Assembly: GCA_947631245.1 (NCBI GenBank)
Contig: CANRKP010000011.1
Location: 1 to 49,780 of the forward strand
Direction: 5' to 3'
DNA length: 49,780 nt
Source: an uncultured Clostridia bacterium
Lineage (GTDB): Bacteria; Bacillota; Clostridia; Oscillospirales; CAG-272
Of the stretch, positions 16,015 to 23,899 are shown one piece after another (position 1 is the first letter of the stretch; each line of letters opens with the position of its first letter). The position numbers were made by a program, and so were the translations under genes. The notes under the pieces are model-generated. The model had not been told where the DNA came from, searched no databases, and saw only the letters and a program-made list of their open reading frames with translations.

Positions 16015-18172
16015 CGTTCTGCCCTCCTGCTCTGTTGACCTTTGTCATTCTCGCTATCCTGTCGACAAGTATCTTCGGCGGGTCGACCTTTGGAGCGTCC
16101 GGATGCAGCAGCCATGTTGCGGCACAATGCGTGTCGCTTATCCTGAACATCGGAGGCTGGCGCTCGAAGTCAATGGCCATTGCGTACTTGTTTCTCGGCG
16201 CAAACGCGTCTCCCTTAGGCGGGTAGATCATGTTCGGAGGCGTGCCGGGTATGCTCTCGAGCTTCTCGTTCGTATCGAGATCGGGCATGGACGATAGCAG
16301 CGCCCATGTGTACGGATGTGCCGCACGGTAGAAGATGTCCTCCGACGTGCCGTACTCCACTATCTTGCCCGCGTACATGACGGCGACGTGGTCCGCCATG
16401 TTGGCGACGACGCCGAGGTCGTGAGTGATGAAGATAACGGAGAGATGACGCTCCTCCTTGAGCTTGTTTATGAGCTCGAGTATCTGCGACTGTATCGTAA
16501 CGTCAAGCGCCGTCGTAGGCTCGTCGCATATGAGAATGTCGGGGTTCGCCGCGAGCGCTATCGCTATGACTATTCTCTGACGCATACCGCCCGAGAATTC
16601 AAACGGATACTGATTGTATCTCTTGTGAGGCTCGGAAATACCGACCTCCTCCATCAGCTTTATCGCACGGTCCTTCGCAATTCTGCGCGTCACCTTTGCA
16701 ACAACGCCCGACGCGCTCTCCTTGAGGTAATCGATAACTGCGATCGTCTCCGTATCGAAGTTCCTCGACTTTCTTCCCGACGCGGCCTCGAGATAGTGCT
16801 CGCAGAGCCTGTCGATGAGGTGAGCGATATTTTTCTTTATAAGCTCAAGATCCGTTATCGCCGCGTCCGCGACCTCCCAGCCCGTCTTCTTGCCCTTCTG
16901 TACGAGGCGCTCGTACCGTTTGACATCGCGCGCGTGCGCGGCCTCCGCCTTCTTGTTGTTTCCGATAGCGGCGAAGTAGCTGTCAAGCTCGGACTTGAGG
17001 CTCGGCGCGAACGTGAACGTCAGCGAATCCTTTGTTATCGCGAGCTTATCTATCGTCGCACCGACCTTTTCCGCAAGGGCCTTGCATGCGGCGTAGCATT
17101 CCTTCTTGTCAAGGGTCTCACGCTCAAACACGCCTCGCTCGGACTTCATCGCCTCGACGGCGTCGTCCATGTTTTTGTATGATTCCTCCGCGGAATATAT
17201 GAGGGCGCGCTTTGTATGAGCGATAAACGTCGTCATAAACTCGCGGTCAAGATATTCCTTCAGATAGTCGTTGAGCTTCTCTGTAGGCATATCGGGCAGG
17301 GGCTTATCGGAGAACGTCAGATAATATCCCATGCGGAAGAAGTTCGGCACGGGCTTCTCCACTGCCTTTTTGAGTATGCCGCCGAGCTCGCGGAGCGTGT
17401 CTATCACCTTTGAGAAGTCGCGGGAGCGCTTGCACGACGAATACTGCCTTTTCAGCATTCCGGCAAGCTCGCGCGCCTTTGCGGTTTCCTCCGCGTCTTC
17501 TTCGAGGACGTATTTGTTTACGGACGCCTTCGTCTCCTTGACGATCTCCTTGATGTGGTAGGAGGCGTCCTTGTCGGACTTATGCTCAAGCTCGAACGCG
17601 AGCTCGTCTATGTCCTCTATTGCCTCGACAGCGGCTTCATGCGCCGTGTTGTAGGCGGATTCGAGCTCGATATGCTTGAACTCGAATTTGTCAAAATTGC
17701 GGCAGCATTTTGTCGCCTCGTCGGCGTTGACGCCGGACGCGATCATTGCCGCGTTCAGGTTTTTGAGGTATGTGTTGAAGAGCGTTCTCGACTCCTTCTG
17801 TCTCGCCTTGCCCTTGAGGATCATGGCCTCCGTGAGCTGGCGTCCTATCCTCACTATGGGGTTAAGGCTCGACATCGGGTCCTGGAATATCATCGCGATC
17901 TTGTCGCCTCGGATCTTGTGGAAGTCGTCCTCCGAGATCTTCAGAAGGTCGCGTCCGTCGTATATTATCTCTCCGGACTCTACTATCGAGTTTCCGGCGA
18001 GTATGCCGAGGATGGCCTTTGAGGTGACGGACTTTCCCGAGCCGGACTCGCCGACAATCGCGAGCGTTTCGCCGCGGTAGAGGTCGAGGTCGATGCCGCG
18101 CACCGCCTGTACCTTACCGTTCGACGTGCGGAACGATATGCGTAAATTTCTGACCTGTAATTTGTTTTCCAT
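16004..18172 (-). CDS. oppD: Oligopeptide/dipeptide ABC transporter ATPase OppD with a very large insertion
   Basis: The partner ATPase of OppF. It has 722 residues, about twice the usual 330. Walker A GESGSGKS is at 41-48 and the Q-loop IFQDPMSSLNP at 95-105. A segment of about 380 residues (roughly 122-500), rich in Lys, Glu, Ala and Leu and mostly helical in character, separates them from the signature FSGGMRQR (526-533), Walker B ILICDEP (546-552) and switch His584. All catalytic residues are therefore intact. In the C-terminal region, GDAFAPRNKYAM stands where relatives have a Cys-rich G-C-x-F-x-x-R-C-x-x-A motif, so at least three of the four usual cysteines are missing. The ATG overlaps the oppC stop as TGATG and has GAGAGGAG upstream. 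Confidence 0.93.
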   Translation of the reverse strand: MENKLQVRNLRISFRTSNGKVQAVRGIDLDLYRGETLAIVGESGSGKSVTSKAILGILAGNSIVESGEIIYDGRDLLKISEDDFHKIRGDKIAMIFQDPMSSLNPIVRIGRQLTEAMILKGKARQKESRTLFNTYLKNLNAAMIASGVNADEATKCCRNFDKFEFKHIELESAYNTAHEAAVEAIEDIDELAFELEHKSDKDASYHIKEIVKETKASVNKYVLEEDAEETAKARELAGMLKRQYSSCKRSRDFSKVIDTLRELGGILKKAVEKPVPNFFRMGYYLTFSDKPLPDMPTEKLNDYLKEYLDREFMTTFIAHTKRALIYSAEESYKNMDDAVEAMKSERGVFERETLDKKECYAACKALAEKVGATIDKLAITKDSLTFTFAPSLKSELDSYFAAIGNNKKAEAAHARDVKRYERLVQKGKKTGWEVADAAITDLELIKKNIAHLIDRLCEHYLEAASGRKSRNFDTETIAVIDYLKESASGVVAKVTRRIAKDRAIKLMEEVGISEPHKRYNQYPFEFSGGMRQRIVIAIALAANPDILICDEPTTALDVTIQSQILELINKLKEERHLSVIFITHDLGVVANMADHVAVMYAGKIVEYGTSEDIFYRAAHPYTWALLSSMPDLDTNEKLESIPGTPPNMIYPPKGDAFAPRNKYAMAIDFERQPPMFRISDTHCAATWLLHPDAPKVDPPKILVDRIARMTKVNRAGGQNDGK

Positions 18173-19713
18173 CAGTCGTCAACTCCTCTCGTCGTCGGGT
18201 TGAAGGCGTCGCGCAGTCCGTTGCCGAACAGGTTGAAGCAGATCATGAGGAGCCCGATGAACACGCTAGGCCACAGCATCGCGTGAGGCGACGTTGTCGC
18301 CGCCGCCTGCCCCTGCGAGAGCAGCTTTCCTATCGTCGTTCCGGCGAAGGAGGACAGGTCTATGATGCCGAGATATGTCATCGACGTTTCCGAGCCGATG
18401 ACGCCGGGGATGACGAGCGCGCAGCTCGTGATTATAGTTCCTATCGCGTTCGGGAAGATGTGCTTGAACATCAGTCTCCAGTCGGAGGCGCCAAGCGTTC
18501 TCGCAGCCATAACGAATTCCTGGCTCTTGAAGCGGTAGAACTGCTTTCTCGTCAGAGCCGCCATGCCTATCCAGCCTGTAAGCACGAATGCAAACAGGAA
18601 TGATACGACAGGTCCGACCTTCTGTGCCAGATGGAGCTGGAACAGCGTCGTGACGACGACGAACGGAACGCCGGAAAGAATATCGGAAATTCTGTCAAGC
18701 GTCATGTCTATGGCGCCGCCGTAGTAGCCCTGGACAGCGCCGTACACGGCGCCTATCGAAAGGTTGATGGCGCTGACGAGCACGGCGAAGACGAGCGAGA
18801 AACGCGCGCCGAGACCGATAGCGCAGAAGAGGTCGTTGCCCATGACGTTCGTACCGAGGAGGTATGAGGGCTCATGACCGTTTTGATAAATATAGTAGTT
18901 GTAGTAGCAGATGCGGCACTGCACGGAGCCTGACTTCGCGGTGGAATATACCCAGCTTCCGTCGTCGCCCTTGATGCGTATGGAATTGTACGGCGCGCCC
19001 TGAGTTGCAGTGTCGGTGGAATACGCGGGCTTGAAGTTGCCGTCCTTGTCTTTGACCGCGTTGCCGGAGCTGTCGACCTGATACCAAATATTCGCGTTTG
19101 TCGAATTGTTCGTCAATTCGGGATCGGTATAGGGATATATGACCTGTATTCCGGTCTCGTTCTGCCATTTTTGGAGATCCGCATAGTCGTCATAATTGAA
19201 GTTGCGGAACATGATACCGTAAGCATAGTAAGAGTTTATCTCTATGCTGTACGTTGTACGCGTTCTCCACTCGCCGCGGTACTTTTCCTTTGTCTCAGTC
19301 TGACCTATAATACGGTTGACAGGGTCGAGACCCGTCTCTTCGGCTATGCCGCGCCAAATATCCATCGACCTTTCGTTTTGGCTGTCGATATTTCTTCCGC
19401 CGTCAAGAAAGCCGTACTTTGCGAGCGCGGGAACATACGGAGGATAGTTGACGTACATCGGATCCTTGTCATTTATATCGTAGCGGGAGATAATGGGTGC
19501 GAATATCGCGAACAGGATGAGGAAAAGAAGGATGTAGGACGCCGCGACGGAGGACTTGTTCTTGCGGAAGCGTATCATCGCGTCCGCAAAAAATCCCCTT
19601 GCCTTTGTCTGAAGCTCTCTGTCGTGGAGGTTTTCGTTTTCCTGTACGAAGGCAAACTTTTCGGCAGGTATCTTTTCATTTAAAACATCATTGTTGTCCA
19701 TGTTTTCTGTCAT
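18172..19713 (-). CDS. oppC: Oligopeptide/dipeptide ABC transporter permease OppC with a large external domain
   Basis: A membrane subunit of 513 residues; usual length is about 300. A long cytoplasmic start (about 50 residues) leads to helix 1 (SVAASYILLFLILFAIFAP). Then comes an extracytoplasmic segment of about 200 residues rich in Tyr, Asn and Asp, before the conserved entry to helix 2 (YLLGTNVMGNDLF, equal to the usual H-x-L-G-T-D-x-x-G-R-D). The remaining helices and the EAA loop AARTLGASDWRLMFKHIFPN are normal. GTG at 19722 touches GGGGG directly, whereas ATG at 19713 lies eight bases after it, so ATG was chosen. It starts 13 bases after oppB. Confidence 0.93.
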   Translation of the reverse strand: MTENMDNNDVLNEKIPAEKFAFVQENENLHDRELQTKARGFFADAMIRFRKNKSSVAASYILLFLILFAIFAPIISRYDINDKDPMYVNYPPYVPALAKYGFLDGGRNIDSQNERSMDIWRGIAEETGLDPVNRIIGQTETKEKYRGEWRTRTTYSIEINSYYAYGIMFRNFNYDDYADLQKWQNETGIQVIYPYTDPELTNNSTNANIWYQVDSSGNAVKDKDGNFKPAYSTDTATQGAPYNSIRIKGDDGSWVYSTAKSGSVQCRICYYNYYIYQNGHEPSYLLGTNVMGNDLFCAIGLGARFSLVFAVLVSAINLSIGAVYGAVQGYYGGAIDMTLDRISDILSGVPFVVVTTLFQLHLAQKVGPVVSFLFAFVLTGWIGMAALTRKQFYRFKSQEFVMAARTLGASDWRLMFKHIFPNAIGTIITSCALVIPGVIGSETSMTYLGIIDLSSFAGTTIGKLLSQGQAAATTSPHAMLWPSVFIGLLMICFNLFGNGLRDAFNPTTRGVDD

Positions 19714-19726
19714 GTCGTTCACCCCC

Positions 19727-20680
19727 TTATTTCTTTGAGCCCATGCGGATACGCGGATCTATAAAGCCGTAGCTTATGTCGACCACGAGGCTTGCCGCGA
19801 GCCCTATGGCAGTATAGAAGCATGTCGAAAGCATGAAGATGTTGTAGTCAAGGCTGTTTATGGCGTCAAGCGTGAGCCTGCCGACACCCGGTATCGCAAA
19901 TATGCCCTCTATGATGAGTGAGCCGCCGAGGATACCTATGAACTCGCCGAAGATGCCGGGAACGATGACGACGAAGCAGTTGCGAAGCGCGTGACGCACG
20001 GTCGCCTGCGCCCTCGTCAGTCCTTTAGTTCTCGCAAGGAGCATAAACTCGCTCGTCAGAACCTCCGTCAGCTCCGCGCGCGTCGTGCGGCAGAAGCCGG
20101 CGATAACGCCGAACGACAGCGACAGCACGGGAGGCACGATGCTGACGAACATATCCCAGCTGAAATAGTCCGTTCCACCTTTCATGAGGAAGGGGAACCA
20201 GTGCAGCCGGAAGCAGAGTATGTACTGCACAAGGAATGCGTATACGAACGAGGGAACGGAAATGACGACCATCGTCGCGGTCGAGAGGAAATAGTCTATC
20301 CATGTGTTCTTCTTGAGAGCAGCCCAAACGCCGAGCCCGACGCCGACAGGTATCGTCCAAATGATGGAGTAGAGGTTGACTATCATCGTCGCCGGCAGCT
20401 TGCCGACGAATATCTTCCACACGTCCTGCCCGAAATAGAGCTTTTCGGAGAGGCCCCAGTCCCATTTGGTGACGATATTCTTCAAAAAGAGCCAAAACTG
20501 CACGAGATACGGCTCGTTATAGCCGAGCGCCTCTCTGCGCCTCAGTATCTGATAAGTGTGCTTGTCCTCGGGCGGGAGCACAGGCAGGGGAAGCATGCGA
20601 ATGAGAACAAAGCACATGAACGTAATAATCATAAAGACAAGGAACATGTACAGTATTCTCTGAAGAACATATTTGAACAT
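19727..20680 (-). CDS. oppB: Oligopeptide/dipeptide ABC transporter permease OppB
   Basis: A 317-residue permease of normal length that pairs with OppC. It begins with the family N-terminus MFKYVLQRILYMFLVFMIIT and contains the EAA loop LARTKGLTRAQATVRHALRN, followed by IVEGIFAIPGVG-like sequence (IIEGIFAIPGVGRLTLDAI). AAGGAGG lies 8 bases before the ATG. It is the only subunit of this transporter that keeps close to canonical size. A stable hairpin sits between oppA and this gene. Confidence 0.94.
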   Translation of the reverse strand: MFKYVLQRILYMFLVFMIITFMCFVLIRMLPLPVLPPEDKHTYQILRRREALGYNEPYLVQFWLFLKNIVTKWDWGLSEKLYFGQDVWKIFVGKLPATMIVNLYSIIWTIPVGVGLGVWAALKKNTWIDYFLSTATMVVISVPSFVYAFLVQYILCFRLHWFPFLMKGGTDYFSWDMFVSIVPPVLSLSFGVIAGFCRTTRAELTEVLTSEFMLLARTKGLTRAQATVRHALRNCFVVIVPGIFGEFIGILGGSLIIEGIFAIPGVGRLTLDAINSLDYNIFMLSTCFYTAIGLAASLVVDISYGFIDPRIRMGSKK

Positions 20681-20768
20681 TAACCGTTTCCTCCTTTTTT
20701 CATTCGGTTCTCATCCGCCCCGCAAAACGCTGCGGAGCAGATGAGAGCCCATGAAATTAAATACGAAG

Positions 20769-20798
20769 CGGCGGGGGAGCGAAACCGCGCCCCCGCCG
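20769..20798. other. Stable hairpin between oppA and oppB
   Basis: CGGCGGGGG (20769-20777) pairs with CCCCCGCCG (20790-20798). On the plus strand it is followed by a T7 run, but the opp genes read on the minus strand, where a run of A precedes it and no T run follows. It is therefore more likely to protect the oppA message from 3' decay, or to lower oppB expression, than to be a full stop. That would fit the usual excess of binding protein over permease. Confidence 0.6.
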
Positions 20799-20856
20799 TC
20801 GTTTTTTTATGGGTCTATTTCGGTATTAAATCTTTAGGAGTTAAAACCGCAAGAGA

Positions 20857-23496
20857 TTAATACGCAAGCGTGCCGCCCTGTTCCTGGACGTAAGTTTCCC
20901 ACTCGGTATCGCTGAAGTTGTACTTCATGTACTGTATACCGCCGCGGCCCATCATCGGGTTGTAGTCCTCGACGATGTAGTAGACCTGCTTGCTGAGGAG
21001 CGCGCCGCTGCCGTTCTGGAGTATCGGAACGCAGTTGTAAGCCGTCAGCATCTGCTCTTCGATAGCGGCAAGGATCGTGAGACGGTTTTCAACAGTTGTC
21101 TGACCGTAACCGAAGTTGTATTCCTTGTCGCCGACCTTCGTCATCGTGCCGTTGAGGCAGAGAGCCCAGTCGCGAAGGCTCATCGTTATCTTCTCGCCGT
21201 CGATGGTGAGCTCCATGTCATGCTTGGTAGCGTCGTACCACGCGCCCCAGTAAGCGGCGGAGGAGTCGGTCCAAGTGTCAGCCATGCTGAACGGATCGAG
21301 GACTGCTCCGGACCAGCCTGCGAGCTGCGTGTCAAGAAGGCCGCTTCTGAGCTTGTTGTTCCATTCGTTTTCACCTGCGTTCTCGTAGACGATCTCGATC
21401 TTGCCCTCAAGGCCGGTGCCCTTCGCGCCATTGTTGAGAGAGGTGTTCAAGTAATCGATCGTCTTCGAGAAGAATTCGTTTATCTCGCCGCTGCCGGCGT
21501 AGTACATCGTTACGGTCTGGTCGGACTTGCCGTCGTTGTCGGCGTCGGTGATGTAGCCCTTCGCAAGAGCTTCCTGATAAGCCTCGGCGAACTTCGCCTT
21601 AGCGGTCTCGGGGTCATAACCCGTGATGGCGTCAACAGCCTTGTCAAGGTCGTTGTCGTAATCAGCGAGGTTGATGGAGTAGAAGTTTACGAGCGCCTGC
21701 TTAGCCTGATCGGTGTCGCGGTAGTAAGCGCACGTTTCGGGGTCATAAATGTATGTGTTGCCTATGAACGCATAACCGCCCTGTCTTGCGGGAGAAACCG
21801 TCTTTGCCATGTCTTCGCGGTCGATGGAGACAGCGCAGCCGCGGCGGAAGCTCTCGAGCATCTGTGTCTGAAGGTCTCTTGCGTTCTTGTCGAAGTCAGC
21901 CGCAGCCTCGCGATCGTTGATGACGGATTCATATCCGTTGAAGAGCAGGAAGTATATCGTCTCAGCGGGAGTTGCGTAATAGTAATCGGAATTTCTGTAG
22001 TCGTCGTAGTCGTTAGACTGCAGACCGTAGGTCATAAGCTGACCATTGAGGAACATCTGCTTCTGCGTAGCAGCTTCCTTAACGTACTGGAGGTCAACGT
22101 CCGTCGTCTGGTACATGCGGTAGCACTTGCCGTTGTCGGGGTCGACATAGGTGTAGACGTCGCTCGTCCAGCCCCACCAGTTCTCGTTCTTCGAGAAGTG
22201 CATGCTCTTGCCGTTCTGGTACTCGGTCAGAACGTACGGACCGTAGGAAACGGAAGTGTCAAGGTCGGTGCCGTAGGTAGAGGACCAAGCCGTACCGGAA
22301 GCGCTCTCGGTGGGCTTAAGGCTCTTATCGTAGACATCGGTCTTAACGAGGTAAGAGGTCGACATGCCGTAGGTCATGAGGTAGAAGCCGTCAAGTGCGT
22401 TAGCGAAGACGAACGTCAGCTTGTTGCCGTCAGCGAAGAGACCGACGTCATCAAAAGAGGCAGTGTCCCACGTCTTGCCGAGGAACGCCATCTCTTCGAA
22501 TTCCTGATAAGCATAGTCGCCGACTCCGGGAGCGGCAGCATACGCTTCAACATTGGGAGCGCCGTGCAGCATAGCTATTACATCCTGCACCATCTTGATC
22601 GTCTCGGCATTGATGTAAACCCAGTTGTTGGCATCTGCCTTCTCTATCAGGGCGCCGATGGCGTTGATGATAGCCTCGGGCATCCTGTCCTCTTCTTTCT
22701 CAGCATCCTTTGTGTTGTAGTAGTCAAGAAGAGAATCGCCCCAGTTACCGCCGCTTGTGAGGTCAATAACGACATCCTGTCCGTCAACCTGATATGTGCC
22801 GTTTTCAGACACAGTGAAGTCAGCGGGGTCAACATACTCATCATCGCCTAAAGCTGCGGAAACGAACTCACCCAGCACATATCTGCCGCTGTGCGAGTAT
22901 GCCTCGGCGTTGACAACGGCGTAGGTGCCGTGGTCATAGTCGGTAGCACGGAAGTTGATGAGCTCGGGGCGAAGAACGCGCTCGAGAGAGTCAACAAAAT
23001 CCTGAGCCGTTATCGGCGTGCCGTCCTGCCACTTGAGGCCGTCGCGAAGCGTGACTTCCCAAGCGTAGCCGGATGTCGCGGACTCGGGGATGTTGAACTG
23101 CGGGTGAGAAGCCTTGACCGCTTCGGTCACGTCGACCGGGAAGTCGGCCGCCATCGAGGGAACGATAACGTAGCCCTCAAAAGCCTCGCGGCCTTCCTGC
23201 GGGTGGATCTCATCGTTGAAGAACAGCGTGTAGAGGCTGTCCGTCGTGTAATCGAAGTACACAGCGTCATCGGCAGTCTGATATGTATGCGGGTTCCAGC
23301 CCGTAGGTACAGTCGAGACAGCTGCCTTATATGTGTACTTTGCGTTCGGGTCGAATTCCGTTATCTCGACCGAACCGTTCGGGTTTTTCCCTCCGACGTC
23401 ACCCGTGTCGTCTCCGTTGCCCTTCTTCGGATTGCATCCGACAAGAGCCATGGCAACCATCACGAATGCGAGAAGGAATGCGAGTGTTCTTTTCAT
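20857..23496 (-). CDS. oppA: Peptide ABC transporter substrate-binding lipoprotein OppA, enlarged
   Basis: The extracytoplasmic receptor of the transporter, anchored by lipid. It has a signal peptide with lipobox LVGC and Cys21, then a Gly/Asp linker. The family 5 binding-protein signature is visible (SGYAWEVTLRDGLKWQDGT, then PITAQDFVDSLERVL), as is a C-terminal lobe with QEALAKGYI. At 879 residues it is far longer than the usual 520-600. The extra length is spread through lobe-1 loops, for example the block rich in acidic and Asn residues around 200-310. AAGGAGG precedes the ATG. It has a strong promoter, and a 176-base gap with a hairpin separates it from oppB. Confidence 0.93.
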   Translation of the reverse strand: MKRTLAFLLAFVMVAMALVGCNPKKGNGDDTGDVGGKNPNGSVEITEFDPNAKYTYKAAVSTVPTGWNPHTYQTADDAVYFDYTTDSLYTLFFNDEIHPQEGREAFEGYVIVPSMAADFPVDVTEAVKASHPQFNIPESATSGYAWEVTLRDGLKWQDGTPITAQDFVDSLERVLRPELINFRATDYDHGTYAVVNAEAYSHSGRYVLGEFVSAALGDDEYVDPADFTVSENGTYQVDGQDVVIDLTSGGNWGDSLLDYYNTKDAEKEEDRMPEAIINAIGALIEKADANNWVYINAETIKMVQDVIAMLHGAPNVEAYAAAPGVGDYAYQEFEEMAFLGKTWDTASFDDVGLFADGNKLTFVFANALDGFYLMTYGMSTSYLVKTDVYDKSLKPTESASGTAWSSTYGTDLDTSVSYGPYVLTEYQNGKSMHFSKNENWWGWTSDVYTYVDPDNGKCYRMYQTTDVDLQYVKEAATQKQMFLNGQLMTYGLQSNDYDDYRNSDYYYATPAETIYFLLFNGYESVINDREAAADFDKNARDLQTQMLESFRRGCAVSIDREDMAKTVSPARQGGYAFIGNTYIYDPETCAYYRDTDQAKQALVNFYSINLADYDNDLDKAVDAITGYDPETAKAKFAEAYQEALAKGYITDADNDGKSDQTVTMYYAGSGEINEFFSKTIDYLNTSLNNGAKGTGLEGKIEIVYENAGENEWNNKLRSGLLDTQLAGWSGAVLDPFSMADTWTDSSAAYWGAWYDATKHDMELTIDGEKITMSLRDWALCLNGTMTKVGDKEYNFGYGQTTVENRLTILAAIEEQMLTAYNCVPILQNGSGALLSKQVYYIVEDYNPMMGRGGIQYMKYNFSDTEWETYVQEQGGTLAY

Positions 23497-23596
23497 AAGG
23501 TTCCTCCTTATAAATTTTATGTCGTATGTGTTTCATGCGGCATAAGTCAGCGCTTTGCGCTTTTTTTGGTCAGAAAACGGCTTCTGACTTTTGCAT

Positions 23597-23625
23597 ATTA
23601 TATCACGCAAAATTTCATCCGTCAA
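23597..23625 (-). promoter_or_regulatory. Strong promoter of the opp operon
   Basis: Minus-strand TTGACG (23625-23620) and TATAAT (23602-23597) have a 17-base spacer. The leader of about 95 bases contains two small hairpins, GTCAGAA with TTCTGAC and GCGC-AAA-GCGC. No known riboswitch was recognised. Confidence 0.75.
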
Positions 23626-23899
23626 GGTTTTACGCTTTTTTCATCGAAAAACTACTATTTTCACAAACGAAAGCGCTCCGCCGCTCTCTTTCATTGTGTA
23701 TTTTTTTATAATTCGTTGCAAATGAAACGTCGTCGGCGCGTCCGGCGTTCGTCCCCGCCGATATGTTGTTTTGTTTGCGGGGAGCTTTTCTTCGCGGAAG
23801 CTTCGTATGAATTATGCGCGCGGCAGTCGATTTCGCACCCCTTTTCCGACTTTTTTGAAAGATTTGGCTTTTCTTTATGCAGAAAAAGGGCGCGCGGTC
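23626..23899. other. Intergenic region between the GH3 gene and the opp promoter
   Basis: This stretch holds the 3' flank of the GH3 gene and DNA upstream of the opp promoter. No convincing hairpin-plus-T-run terminator was found after the GH3 stop, so GH3 transcripts may read on towards opp. No gene was seen. Confidence 0.5.

Noticed and set aside
21220..22851. Plus-strand open frame of 543 codons opposite oppA
   Set aside because: It is antisense to a clear binding-protein gene, has no ribosome site or family motif, and its composition (many Val, Arg, Leu, His) is what GC-rich codon patterns produce on the opposite strand.
23497..23596. Possible riboswitch in the oppA leader
   Set aside because: Only two small hairpins can be drawn, with no known aptamer core and no terminator-antiterminator pair.
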